In this document: positions 17,331 to 25,988 of the stretch, in pieces
Layout of the letters: each line of letters starts with the position of its first letter
Numbering within the stretch: position 1 is the stretch's first letter
Source: Actinospica robiniae DSM 44927
GTDB taxonomy: Bacteria; Actinomycetota; Actinomycetes; Streptomycetales; Catenulisporaceae
Assembly (NCBI RefSeq): GCF_000504285.1
Contig: NZ_KI632511.1
Location: 3,779,372 to 3,843,371, forward strand
Direction of reading: 5' to 3'
DNA: 64,000 nt
Made by a program: the position numbers and the translations under genes
The notes under the pieces: generated by a model
Databases searched by the model: none
The model's input: the letters and a program-made list of their open reading frames with translations, nothing else
Told to the model about the DNA's origin: nothing

Positions 17331-17849
17331 TCACACCGACGCACCACCTCGGCGTGCCGCGGCAATTCTCCTGTTGTAGACGGCATCACCGCCAAGCCGC
17401 AGATCCCAAGGAACCAAGCGGTCGAACAGTGCCCACTCCGGGCGCTCGCCGATATCCGCGAGCCAGGCATCACGCGCCTCCGAAGCCCCGGCGGCCTCCC
17501 ATTCGAGGAACGAGCGAACCTCGAGAAGTTCGGGCGTCGGCCGATACGCCACCTCGCACTCGACCTGGACAAGCCCACCGCCGGCGGTATCAGGTTGGGC
17601 GAACCAGCGGGCCGTGCGCACCGTGAACGTCGTCTCACCATAGAACATGCGCGTCCCGTACCCGTAGAACAGCACGTCTGCTGCGGGCACGTCCCAGGTT
17701 GCGACCGGGCGTGCGGCCATCGCCCGGAAAGCCTGCAGTGCCTGGAGCGCGGTTGACCCCTCGTCTTTGCAGTCCTCCCAGTCCAGCAGCGACTTCCACG
17801 CCCCGGCGACTCCTGTCGGGAAATCGGATACTCCGCGCTGCGTGTCCAC
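17331..17849 (-). CDS. Hypothetical protein
   Basis: 172 aa, no family recognised. Soluble, acidic and Trp-rich (WKSLLDWEDCKDEG, WDVPAADVLFYGYGTRMFYG). Codon usage fits this strand rather than the overlapping antisense frames. It ends 46 bases after the convergent TetR gene. Confidence 0.5.
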   Translation of the reverse strand: MDTQRGVSDFPTGVAGAWKSLLDWEDCKDEGSTALQALQAFRAMAARPVATWDVPAADVLFYGYGTRMFYGETTFTVRTARWFAQPDTAGGGLVQVECEVAYRPTPELLEVRSFLEWEAAGASEARDAWLADIGERPEWALFDRLVPWDLRLGGDAVYNRRIAAARRGGASV

Positions 17850-17954
17850 AGCCCGGCCCGCGTAATGTGCAGGTCGTAACCCTCCCCGCGCGTTCGCCCG
17901 CAGCGGCAGAGTCTATCGACCTCCCTCCCGCCAGTGTTCGAAGACCTCAACTGC

Positions 17955-19400
17955 TCACGACTCGTCCGTGGCGCGCGCGACGCTCGGCAGGTACCAGCCG
18001 CCCTCGGTCAGCGCGTCGGCCTCGGCCGGGCCCCAGCTGCCGACGCGATAGACGCTCGGCATGACGTCGGAGTCGAGGATCTCCTCGACGATGCGCCAGG
18101 ACTCCTCGACCATGTCCATCCGGGTGAACCGCCGCGGATCCCCGCTGACGGCGTCGCCGAGCACCAGCCGGTAGGCGGCGGTACCGCTGCCGGTCAGATG
18201 GGTGAAGTCGACGGTCGCCGACACCGGATCCACCCGCTGTGCGTTGCCCTCGTGCTGGGCGAGCAGATCGAAGGTGACGCCGGCATCCGGGCTGATGCGG
18301 AAGCGGATCAGGTTCGGTGCCGCGTCCTGCGAGCACGCAGTGTAGTAGGAGTCCGGCGAGACCTTGTTCAGCTCGACGAGGATCTCGGTGGCCGAGGCGG
18401 TCAGGGCTTTGCCGGTACGCAGCACGAAAGGCACGCCGGACCAGCGGTCGCTGTCGACATACGTGCGCAGCGCGGCGTAGGTCTCAGTGGTCGAAACCGG
18501 CCGTACCCCTTGCACGTCCTGGAATCCCTCGTACTGCCCACGTACGAGATCCGCGCGCTGCACGGTCCGGACGGCACGCAACGCTCGGGCGCGCTCGTCG
18601 AGAATGTCCTCGGGCGCATCGGTACGCGGCGATTCCATGACGAGGTAGGCGAGCATCTGCAGCATGTGGTTCTGCACCACGTCGCGCAGCGCGCCGGTCG
18701 CGTCGTAGAAACCGCCGCGGTCCGCGACGTCGAAGTTCTCTGCCATCGTCACCTGCACGGAGCTCACGTGGTCGCGGTACATCAGCGCACGCAGCATGTT
18801 GTTGGCAAAGCGGATCGTCAGCAGGTCCTCGACCGCGTCCTTGCCGAGGTAGTGGTCCACCCGGCGGATCCGGTCCTCCGGAAAGTGCTTGGCGAGCTCC
18901 CCTTGGAGCGCGCGGGCGGACTCCAGGTCGTGCCCGAACGGCTTCTCCACCACTAGCCGCGCGTTATCGGCCAGGTCCACGGCGGCCAGACAGGCGGCCG
19001 CCTTCGCGTACAGCTGCGGCGGGACCGCGAGGTAGTGGGCGACGAACTCGCAGCCCTTGATCTGCTCAGCGATGCTCCGGAAACTGGACGGGTCGTCGTA
19101 GTCGATGGTGGCCAGCCCCAGCAGGTCGGAGAAGCGCCCGAAGGCTTCCTCGTCCACGGCGCCGCTCTGGGTGACCGAGTCGCGGGCGTGCTCGCGCAGC
19201 CGCTCCACACTCCAGCCGCCGCGAGTGACGCCGACGATCGGCACGTCCCACTTCTCGTCCCGCACCAACTGGTAGAGGGCCGGCAGCAGCATCTTCTTGG
19301 CTAGATCGCCGGTGATGCCGAACAGGACGAGCGCGTCGGCGGCCCTCGTGGCGTGCTCGGCCTTCTTCACAGCCGCGGACTGCGCGGTGGAGTCGTTCAT
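17955..19400 (-). CDS. zwf: Glucose-6-phosphate dehydrogenase
   Basis: 481 aa, full length. Converts glucose 6-phosphate to 6-phosphogluconolactone, feeding the pentose phosphate pathway and NADPH supply. The N-terminal nucleotide-binding motif is FGITGDLAKK; the substrate/catalytic motif VDHYLGKD is present, followed by LTIRFANNMLRALMYRDHV. The last position of the active-site motif is Asp where many enzymes have Glu. It stands alone, not in the usual tal-zwf-opcA cluster, so it is probably a secondary copy. Confidence 0.93.
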   Translation of the reverse strand: MNDSTAQSAAVKKAEHATRAADALVLFGITGDLAKKMLLPALYQLVRDEKWDVPIVGVTRGGWSVERLREHARDSVTQSGAVDEEAFGRFSDLLGLATIDYDDPSSFRSIAEQIKGCEFVAHYLAVPPQLYAKAAACLAAVDLADNARLVVEKPFGHDLESARALQGELAKHFPEDRIRRVDHYLGKDAVEDLLTIRFANNMLRALMYRDHVSSVQVTMAENFDVADRGGFYDATGALRDVVQNHMLQMLAYLVMESPRTDAPEDILDERARALRAVRTVQRADLVRGQYEGFQDVQGVRPVSTTETYAALRTYVDSDRWSGVPFVLRTGKALTASATEILVELNKVSPDSYYTACSQDAAPNLIRFRISPDAGVTFDLLAQHEGNAQRVDPVSATVDFTHLTGSGTAAYRLVLGDAVSGDPRRFTRMDMVEESWRIVEEILDSDVMPSVYRVGSWGPAEADALTEGGWYLPSVARATDES

Positions 19401-19503
19401 GGCTTCGTTCCTCTACTCTCGCGCCCGGACCAGGGGCCTGAGTTACCCGGAACCTGCGATATACGTGGTCTGTGATCAACGGTGGGTGGCGACGCAGACG
19501 GAA

Positions 19504-19968
19504 TCAGGACACGGAATTGAACGTGTCCGGATCGAAACCCCTGCGCTCGTTGCGGTTCAAGCCGGTGATGGCGGCCATGTCCTGGTCGGAGAGCTCGAAG
19601 TCGAACAGCTCGAAGTTCTCCCTGACCCGCTGCGGCGTCACCGACTTCGGGAAGACGATGTCGCCACGCTGGATGTGCCAGCGCAAGACGACCTGCGCGG
19701 GCGTGCGCCCAACCCGCTCGGCCACGGATTTCACCGCCGGATCGCCGAGCACGGCGCCCTGGGCGATCGGAGACCAGGCTTCGGTGGCGATCCCGTGGTC
19801 CGCGTTGAACGTGCGGACCTCGTCCTGCGTCAAATACGGATGGACCTCGATCTGGTTGACCGCCGGAACCAGTTTGGACTGCTCGAGCAGCCGCTCTAGG
19901 TGTGCGGGCTGGAAGTTCGACACACCCACCGCCTTCGCCCGGCGAACGATCTCGGGCACGTTGCTCAC
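19504..19968 (-). pseudogene. Aldo-keto reductase with internal deletion
   Basis: A GTG at 19968 preceded by AGGAGGAG gives SNVPEI, which looks like a genuine aldo-keto reductase N-terminus, then jumps directly to VRRAKAVGVSNFQPAHLERL, which belongs near residue 140 of a ~275-aa enzyme. About 130 residues, including the Asp-Tyr-Lys-His catalytic tetrad, are missing while the frame is kept. The rest (VNQIEVHPYLTQ, VVLRWHIQRGDIVFPKS) is intact. The 154-aa product would bind neither NADPH nor substrate normally. Confidence 0.75.
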
Positions 19969-20172
19969 AGCGCTACTCCTCCTCGAGGTCGGCGCACGAC
20001 AAGCACGCCGCCGACGGACGGATCTACGCGGCTTCGGGTTACCTCTCTGCCCGAACATAAGCGCCGCGGCGCCCGAGCGCCGCGCCGTTGCGCGCCGAGT
20101 GGGCACCGTTGGGCCTTTCGGGCGAACCTGAGGGGAACCGGACTCGCACGCCACTCGCGCCAGTCGGATCGG

Positions 20173-20901
20173 TCAGCGGCTGAGTAGAGCGCCGCCGTTC
20201 ACGCTGATCACCTGGCCTGTGATGAACGAAGCCTCGGCGGAAGCGAGGAAGAACACCGCTGCGGCGACGTCCTCCGGACGCCCGGCCCGGCCCACCAGGG
20301 TCTGCGCCACCAGTTGTTCGTGGCGGGCGGACCGACCACGTTCGTTGAAGAACTCGGTGTCCTCGACGTAGCCGGGCGCGACCGTGTTGACCGTGATCCC
20401 GTCAGGCCCGCCCCGCGCTGCCAGACCGAACCCCCAGGCCGCCACCGCGGCCTTGGCAGCCCCATACGCGTCGCCGCCTCCGCGCTGCCCGGCGATCGAC
20501 CCGATGCTCACCACGCGGCCGCCCGGCCGGCGCAGCGAAGGCCACAGGGCCTCGGTCAGCATCATCGGCGCGAGGAGGTTGGACTCGAGGGTCCGGTCCC
20601 ACGCCTCGAACGCACCGGTCAGCCCGGGCTGTTCGTCCTTGACCACGCCACCCGCGCTGTTCACCAGCACGTCGACGGTGCGCCCGCCGAGGACCTCCGC
20701 CACCCGCAGCACGTCCTGTGCCGCCGAGAGGTCGGCGGTCAACGGCGTCACGGCGCCCGACGGATACCGCGCCGCGACCTGCTCGAGCGGTTCCGGTCTG
20801 CGTCCCAGCACGATCACCTCGTCGCCGGCGTCGGCGAAGCGCTCCGCGATCGCTCGTCCGATGCCGGTTCCGCCGCCGGTCACCACCGCAAGTCTGGCCA
20901 T
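20173..20901 (-). CDS. SDR family oxidoreductase
   Basis: 242 aa, classical short-chain dehydrogenase/reductase. Cofactor motif TGGGTGIG, NSAG structural motif, catalytic Ser in SIGSIAG and YGAAK catalytic Tyr/Lys are all present; the C-terminus ITGQVISVNGG is typical. ATG 20901 is chosen because GGGGGAG lies 6 bases upstream. Divergent from a TetR gene across two palindromic operators, so it is very likely that regulator's target. Confidence 0.9.
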   Translation of the reverse strand: MARLAVVTGGGTGIGRAIAERFADAGDEVIVLGRRPEPLEQVAARYPSGAVTPLTADLSAAQDVLRVAEVLGGRTVDVLVNSAGGVVKDEQPGLTGAFEAWDRTLESNLLAPMMLTEALWPSLRRPGGRVVSIGSIAGQRGGGDAYGAAKAAVAAWGFGLAARGGPDGITVNTVAPGYVEDTEFFNERGRSARHEQLVAQTLVGRAGRPEDVAAAVFFLASAEASFITGQVISVNGGALLSR

Positions 20902-21002
20902 CGTCATCTCCCCCATCGGGTCCCGCCGCGAGTCATCGAAGCCGTGTGGGATTACGACGCTCGACACACGGCGTGCCACGTGTAGGATCGGCTCTGGTAG
21001 TG

Positions 21003-21050
21003 GAACCAAGGTTCGGGTTCCAGTTAGAACTCTACCGGAACTCAAGTTCC
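21003..21050. promoter_or_regulatory. Paired TetR operators between SDR and TetR genes
   Basis: Two palindromes with the same layout: GAACC-AA-GGTTC at 21003-21014 and GGAACT-CA-AGTTCC at 21037-21050. A weaker GTTC-N6-GAAC lies between them (21017-21030). Their position in the divergent promoter region fits TetR autoregulation and control of the SDR. Confidence 0.6.
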
Positions 21051-21128
21051 ACTTGTCAAGGGTCAATCCCGACCGCGGAGGGGCGACCGCGGTCAGGTCG
21101 GATATGGATCGCGAAGGGAAGACGATCT

Positions 21129-21674
21129 ATGCGTGCTGACGCACAACACAACAAGGAGCTCGCGACGGCTGCGGCCAGGGCGTTGTTCTCGGAGAAGGGC
21201 GAGGCGCTGCAGATGGACGACGTGGCCGCCCGCGCCGGAATCGGCGTGGCCACCGTCTACCGCGTGTTCGGATCCAAGGAATCCCTGCTCAGTCACGTCG
21301 CCAGCGCCTCGCTGAACGAATGCCTCGAGCAGGCCGAGGCCGTATACCGGCAGAAGGGCGACGACGCGATCGCGCTCGACGCGTTGCTGCGCTCGATCGC
21401 CCGGATGCTCTCGGCCGACGCGGGCCTGCGCAGCATGATCGCGAAGCTGCCCTCCGCGCAACGGCCCGGATCGAACCCCGAGCTGCTCGAACGCTTCACC
21501 GGCTTCCACGCCCGCGCCGTCGCAAACGGCGCCATCCGCCCCGACGTCACCGAGGCGGACGTGCGGGCGATCATCTGCGGCATGAGCGCGGCGATCGGTT
21601 ACGGGGCATCCCCCGAACTGATCGCCGACGCGGCGCTCCACGGCATCGGCGGCCACGCCGGACAGCCCGCGTGA
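21129..21674 (+). CDS. TetR/AcrR family regulator
   Basis: 181 aa. Helix-turn-helix MDDVAARAGIGVATVYRVFG near residues 29-50; the C-terminal ligand domain (GFHARAVANGAIRPDVTEAD) is of the SbtR-like type. ATG 21129 follows GGGAAG. Faces the SDR gene. Confidence 0.87.
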   Translation: MRADAQHNKELATAAARALFSEKGEALQMDDVAARAGIGVATVYRVFGSKESLLSHVASASLNECLEQAEAVYRQKGDDAIALDALLRSIARMLSADAGLRSMIAKLPSAQRPGSNPELLERFTGFHARAVANGAIRPDVTEADVRAIICGMSAAIGYGASPELIADAALHGIGGHAGQPA

Positions 21675-21822
21675 CGATACCGGCGGCGAGCGCGACCCGC
21701 GCGCCGCGGGCGTCGATACGAGGATCTTGGCGCACCCTGCGCGGGTGTCGGGGAGTACCTTCGAAGCAGCAGGTACCCGCCGGGCAGGCTGGGCGATCTG
21801 CCCGATCGAGACGAGGCCGGAT

Positions 21823-22089
21823 GTGAAGCTCAAGCTCGACCTGCACGCGATCTACAACAACGGAGCCGAGATCGACCGGGCCCTGGATGCGATCATCGCC
21901 GAGGCCATCGCCAAGAAGGCCCCTCTGGTGGAGATCATCCCCGGCAAAGGCTCGGGGCAGCTGAAGAAGCGCGTGCTGCGCTACCTCGACCGCAAAGACG
22001 TCAAGGCGCTCTATCACCGTGTGGAGAAGGATTCCGACAACTTCGGACGCGTGTTCGTGCACTTCCAGCACGGCAAGACGAAGCGTTGA
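21823..22089 (+). CDS. Smr/MutS2-type small domain protein
   Basis: 88 aa, essentially a single Smr domain: LDLHAIYNNGAEIDRALDAI then IIPGKGSGQLKKRVLRYL, and FGRVFVHF at the end. Smr domains nick or bind branched nucleic acids or cleave RNA; here the domain is free-standing. GTG 21823 is preferred (GAGG upstream, and LDLH lies at the very N-terminus as expected). Confidence 0.83.
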   Translation: MKLKLDLHAIYNNGAEIDRALDAIIAEAIAKKAPLVEIIPGKGSGQLKKRVLRYLDRKDVKALYHRVEKDSDNFGRVFVHFQHGKTKR

Positions 22090-22147
22090 CATGGGCTTCC
22101 GCGTCGCCTGACTCCTCGTAAACTCGGGCGGGGAACCCGTGCGCGAA

Positions 22148-22708
22148 TCAGAGCACGGACGCCGCCGCGGATGCTGCCTCGGACACCGCGGCCGCGGCAC
22201 GCCGGTCGCGTCCGGTCAGCTTCCAGGCGGCCAGACGACCGGCCACCGCCGGACGCGGGGGGAACACGCCGAGCTGGCCGAGCATGGTGACATCGTCGCG
22301 CACCGCCTCGTGCCCCACGACCTTCCCGTTCCGCACGGTCAGCACATGGATCTGCTCGAAGTCGATCTCGCGCCCGGTCGGCGGTACGGCCTTGTCGAGC
22401 TTCCCGTCGCGGAAGAGGACGAACGGCCCGACGTGCCGCCCCTGCATCCGCAGCCGCACGAACACCCGCCCCTGCTCCTCGTCCACGCCGGTCCCGAGGA
22501 TCGGGAACCTCAAGTCCGCGAACGCCGACCGCATCCACGCGCCCGACGCGAGCACGCCTGCCGGCCCGGGCAGAGCGGCCGCGCCGGGAGCGTTGACCGC
22601 CTCCCGGTTGTGGAACGCCTCGCCCACGACGTCGGCGGCGAGCGCCGCGTCGCCGGTCTCCAGAACCTTGAAGAGGGATATCGCACTGTCGGTGGCGGTG
22701 GTAGCCAT
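22148..22708 (-). CDS. SnoaL-like ester cyclase/NTF2-fold protein
   Basis: 186 aa. One SnoaL-type domain of the NTF2 fold: EAFHNREAVNAPGAAALPGP, WMRSAFADLRFPILGTGVDE and VHVLTVRNGKVVGHEAVRDD-like strands. ATG 22708 follows GGGAGC. Divergent from a TetR gene 150 bases away. It could be a polyketide cyclase-like or detoxification protein; no activity can be assigned. Confidence 0.8.
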   Translation of the reverse strand: MATTATDSAISLFKVLETGDAALAADVVGEAFHNREAVNAPGAAALPGPAGVLASGAWMRSAFADLRFPILGTGVDEEQGRVFVRLRMQGRHVGPFVLFRDGKLDKAVPPTGREIDFEQIHVLTVRNGKVVGHEAVRDDVTMLGQLGVFPPRPAVAGRLAAWKLTGRDRRAAAAVSEAASAAASVL

Positions 22709-22859
22709 GGCTTGCTCCCAGGTGAGTCGGCGGTCGCTAGTCGGTCGTGTCGGGCCGCAGGTGGCGGGGGCCGGGCTGCGGCGCACAATTAAGGTAACAC
22801 AGCGCCTATTTAATCTATTCCGCGTGACTCCAAGACGTCGCGCGGGTAAACTGGCGGCC

Positions 22860-23489
22860 ATGTCGACCCGTCGGCCCTACGCCTCCCCCCTGCGCGAGAA
22901 GGCCGCCGCCCAGACCCGCGAATCGATCCTGCTCGCCGCCGCCGACCTGTTCGGCAGCCGCGGCTACGGCCTGGTCACCATCGCCGACATCGCGTCCGCC
23001 GCGGGCGTCTCACCCAAAACCGTCTTCGCCAGCGTCGGCAGCAAGCGCGAGATCATGGACCGCGTCGTCGACCGCGGAATCGACGAGTCCCGCTACGAGC
23101 AGGCCATGCAACGCCTCCTCAACCTGCATGACCCGTACGAGATCATCGAGGCTCTCTCGGCAGGCACCCGCCTGGGCAACCAGTCCCAACTCGCCGTGCA
23201 TGAAGCTATACGGATGGCCTTGCCCGTCCACGAGGACGGCGCAGCCCTCTGGGAACGTGCGACCCGCGACTACCGCGCGGCCATGCACGCGGCGGCGCAG
23301 CACCTCCACACGCTCACACCGCCCCCGCGCTACCCGGCGAAGGAAACCGCCGATCTCCTCTGGTCCTGGTTCGGCCCGGCCGGCTGGCGCGCTCTCGTCG
23401 TCGAGGGCGGCTGGACCTGGGACCGCGCCGAAGCAGTGCTGCGCGAGAACGCCTTCGCCGGGCTCTACAACCCGGTCCATCACCAGTAG
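22860..23489 (+). CDS. TetR/AcrR family regulator
   Basis: 209 aa. The N-terminus REKAAAQTRESILLAAADLF and helix-turn-helix VTIADIASAAGVSPKTVFAS are clear. No strong ribosome site; the start may be nearly leaderless. The AT-rich stretch CCTATTTAATCTATTCC at about 22808-22824 in the divergent gap is the likely control region shared with the SnoaL gene. Confidence 0.85.
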   Translation: MSTRRPYASPLREKAAAQTRESILLAAADLFGSRGYGLVTIADIASAAGVSPKTVFASVGSKREIMDRVVDRGIDESRYEQAMQRLLNLHDPYEIIEALSAGTRLGNQSQLAVHEAIRMALPVHEDGAALWERATRDYRAAMHAAAQHLHTLTPPPRYPAKETADLLWSWFGPAGWRALVVEGGWTWDRAEAVLRENAFAGLYNPVHHQ

Positions 23490-23512
23490 CGCATGGCTTC
23501 TCAGGCGCAGCG

Positions 23513-24355
23513 TCAGCCGCCGGTGTGGAAAACGGGCCAGCACACCTCGGTGAGCCACTGCGCTTCGTCGGCCGTGTCATGCATTCCGACGGTGTAGTAC
23601 TCGCGCAACGGCCCGGCTACGGCCAGGGCATTGCGTGCGACATGCGTGGCGAGCAGCCCGTAGGAACGGTCGACCTCGCTGAGCGGGCCGACGTGTTCGA
23701 TCACGGCGAGTTCAACCGCCGGGATCGTCGCGGAGACGACCCGCCCCAACGGGCGGACCGGCCGCTCGCAGGGCACGAACACGGTCGCCTCGCCGCGGTG
23801 CTCGGTGAATATCTCGTCGGCGTACACGCCGCCGGCGCGGCCCGTGGCCGGGATCCGCTGCGCGTCGAGGGTCGCGTACAACTCGCCCAGGGCACCCCGG
23901 AACCACGCGGCCGCGTCCGCGACGTCGACGGTCGCCGTGATCGCGGCCGAGAGCGTGGGCTGCTTCTTGAGCAACTCGATGCGCACCTCCTGTCCGTCCC
24001 GCGTGGCAGGCGGCTCCAGCAGCCGTCGCAGGGTGCTGACGGCACGCTGGGTGCGCCCGAGCTCGTCCTCCAGGCGTTCGAGGTGGTTGGCGATGCGGGC
24101 GTTGCGCGTGGCCAGGTCCGAGGCGCTGATGATCTCGCGGATCTCCTCCAGCGGCATCTCCAGCGCCCGGAATCGCCCGATCACCTGCGCCGCCGGGATC
24201 TGGTCGACCGTGTAGCGCCGGTAGCCGGTCTGTGGATCCACCTCGACGGGTTCGAGCAGGCCCAACTGGTGGTAGTGGCGCAGCATCTTGACGCTCAGGT
24301 GTGTCGCACGGGAGAAGTCCCCGATGGACAAGACCGCAGGATCGTTCGCGCTCAT
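23513..24355 (-). CDS. MerR family regulator with GyrI-like effector domain
   Basis: 280 aa. MerR helix-turn-helix: SIGDFSRATHLSVKMLRHYH then GLLEPVEVDPQTGYRRY; a coiled dimerisation helix (ARIANHLERLEDELGRTQRA); and a GyrI/BmrR-like ligand-binding domain from ~130 to the end. The family typically responds to lipophilic cations or drugs. ATG 24355 starts the conserved domain; upstream starts would add unconserved residues. Divergent from the NTF2-like gene, its probable target. Confidence 0.87.
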   Translation of the reverse strand: MSANDPAVLSIGDFSRATHLSVKMLRHYHQLGLLEPVEVDPQTGYRRYTVDQIPAAQVIGRFRALEMPLEEIREIISASDLATRNARIANHLERLEDELGRTQRAVSTLRRLLEPPATRDGQEVRIELLKKQPTLSAAITATVDVADAAAWFRGALGELYATLDAQRIPATGRAGGVYADEIFTEHRGEATVFVPCERPVRPLGRVVSATIPAVELAVIEHVGPLSEVDRSYGLLATHVARNALAVAGPLREYYTVGMHDTADEAQWLTEVCWPVFHTGG

Positions 24356-24528
24356 CCCGCTATTCTCGCTCCTCCCACTGACGCAGGGTTCTGCGCCACG
24401 CCCTGTCCATCCCTCCCACAAAGGCAGGGTTTCGTGTCCAGGCGCGGCTTGACCCTGCCCCGACGGCACGCCCGAGGCTGTGACCACGGCCGAAGCGCCG
24501 GGATCGACACCGAGAAGGGAACATCACC

Positions 24529-24930
24529 ATGGAGCACACTGAGTTCGTCTCCGAGCAGAACGCCGTCCTGCAGCGCTATCTGGCCATCTGGAACGTCTCC
24601 GACGACGCGCAGCGGCGCGCGGCGGTCGCCGAACTCTGGTCGGGCGACGGTGTGGAGTTCGTCGACGGTACGCGCTTCGAAGGACGCGCGAGCCTGGCCG
24701 AGCGAGTCAGGGAGGCGCACGAGGCGTTCATCGCAAGCGGGGTGTACGTCGTGGGTTGGGACGAGGACCTGAGCGTGCACGACGACATGCTCCGCTTCAC
24801 CATCCACCTGGCCGATCCCGCCCAGCAGGGCGAGAGCGCCTGGGCTGCCAGGGTCTTCCTCCTGCTCGACGACGACGGGCTCGTCCAGCAGTCCTACCAA
24901 CTGGTGATCAAGCCGCTGCCGACCGAGTGA
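24529..24930 (+). CDS. NTF2-fold (SnoaL-like) protein
   Basis: 133 aa. YLAIWNVSDDAQRRAAVAEL followed by WSGDGVEFVDGTRFEGRASL is the usual start of a SnoaL-like NTF2 domain. ATG follows GAAGGGAAC. Divergent from the MerR regulator; TTGACC about 80 bases upstream may belong to its promoter. Activity unknown. Confidence 0.82.
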   Translation: MEHTEFVSEQNAVLQRYLAIWNVSDDAQRRAAVAELWSGDGVEFVDGTRFEGRASLAERVREAHEAFIASGVYVVGWDEDLSVHDDMLRFTIHLADPAQQGESAWAARVFLLLDDDGLVQQSYQLVIKPLPTE

Positions 24931-24987
24931 CGGGAAGCGTCGGCGATCCGGCGATCCGGAAGCCGGCGAGCACGAAGGCGACCCGCG

Positions 24988-25404
24988 TTACCAGAGCTCC
25001 AAGACCACACGATCGTCGGATTCCTCACCACCAGGGCCGTGGGCCTGAATGATCTCGATGAAGCGGTCGAAAAGCGTCTCCCCCTCGCCGCGTTTCGCAA
25101 GGGCCAGTTCGTCCAGCACCCGCTGACGGTTGCTCGGGTGGCAGTGTGGAAGAACCTGCTGCTCATACCACGCGGCGGTCGCCTCCCACCCGAGCACGTG
25201 GCGCGATCGCGCCGAGTTGAGCCAGCGCAGGACGAACCCACCCACAGGCGTGCCGAAGCCTCCGCGCAAGATGTCGTTGAACGCATCGAGATTTCCACGC
25301 CACGTGTAGTGGCACAGCAGCTTCGAGAACTCCCTGGCGAAGCCCTCCAGATCGTCGAACTGGCTGCCGTCGATGGTCAACACCGGAAGATTCGCGGAAG
25401 ACAT
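24988..25404 (-). CDS. Barstar family protein (orphan nuclease inhibitor)
   Basis: 138 aa. The barstar signature is clear: IDGSQFDDLEGFAREFSKLL, WRGNLDAFNDILRGGFG, and an acidic C-terminus DDRVVLELW. Barstars bind and block barnase-type RNases. No barnase or ribonuclease toxin gene lies next to it, so it is an orphan immunity gene or has been separated from its toxin. A longer-than-usual insertion (WLNSARSRHVLGWEATAAWY) sits in the middle. Confidence 0.82.
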   Translation of the reverse strand: MSSANLPVLTIDGSQFDDLEGFAREFSKLLCHYTWRGNLDAFNDILRGGFGTPVGGFVLRWLNSARSRHVLGWEATAAWYEQQVLPHCHPSNRQRVLDELALAKRGEGETLFDRFIEIIQAHGPGGEESDDRVVLELW

Positions 25405-25439
25405 GCGGTGATCCTAGGCCAGTCCGCGGCGGCGGGCCG

Positions 25440-25988
25440 CTAAAGCGGTTCGTGGTACCACCGGCGATGCACCCAGGGCTCGACGAGCAGCACACCGCCC
25501 GAAGCCAGCAAGGTTCCAGCCCAGACCAGCCAACGGTGCGAGTCATGCAGCGCGAGGGCCGCGGCGGCCAGGACGACGAGCGGGCGAGCGAGTGTGAAGG
25601 GCCCGAGGCCGACCAGGATCACGAACGTGCTCTCCCGCATCGGCAAGAGCCAGTACCCGGCCAAGGACACCACCACCGCGGCCGCGAAAGGCATCAACAC
25701 CATGAGCATGCGGTGGCCCGCCTGGACCAGTGCGTCATATGCGTGCCCTGCGTCATGCGTGCCCAGGAGGCCGATCCCGAGCACAGCGGCGACGACGGCG
25801 AGCGAAGCGGCACCGATGGCCAGACCGCGCACTGCGGCACGAAGGTTGTACCGCCGCTTTTCGATCCGGGCGTTGCGGCCGGTCGCTGCGCGGAACCCGG
25901 CGAAGGCCGCGTCTACCAGTGCCACCGCCGCGAGCGCGACGGGTACGGCGACGTGGTCGAACTGTCCGGCGTGCACAGCGGCGCTCAT
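25440..25988 (-). CDS. Hypothetical membrane protein
   Basis: 182 aa with about five hydrophobic segments (AVPVALAAVALVDAAFAGF, LAIGAASLAVVAAVLGIGLL, MLMVLMPFAAAVVVSLAGYW, FVILVGLGPFTLARPLVVLA, LVWAGTLLASGGVLLV) and the basic loop RNARIEKRRYNLR. Its ATG overlaps the stop of the methyltransferase gene (ATGA), so the two are co-translated. Family not recognised. Confidence 0.7.
   Translation of the reverse strand: MSAAVHAGQFDHVAVPVALAAVALVDAAFAGFRAATGRNARIEKRRYNLRAAVRGLAIGAASLAVVAAVLGIGLLGTHDAGHAYDALVQAGHRMLMVLMPFAAAVVVSLAGYWLLPMRESTFVILVGLGPFTLARPLVVLAAAALALHDSHRWLVWAGTLLASGGVLLVEPWVHRRWYHEPL

Noticed and set aside
17256-17756. A 166-codon plus-strand frame overlapping the hypothetical gene at 17331-17849.
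   Set aside because: The minus-strand frame has more natural composition; the plus frame lacks a ribosome site and any motif.
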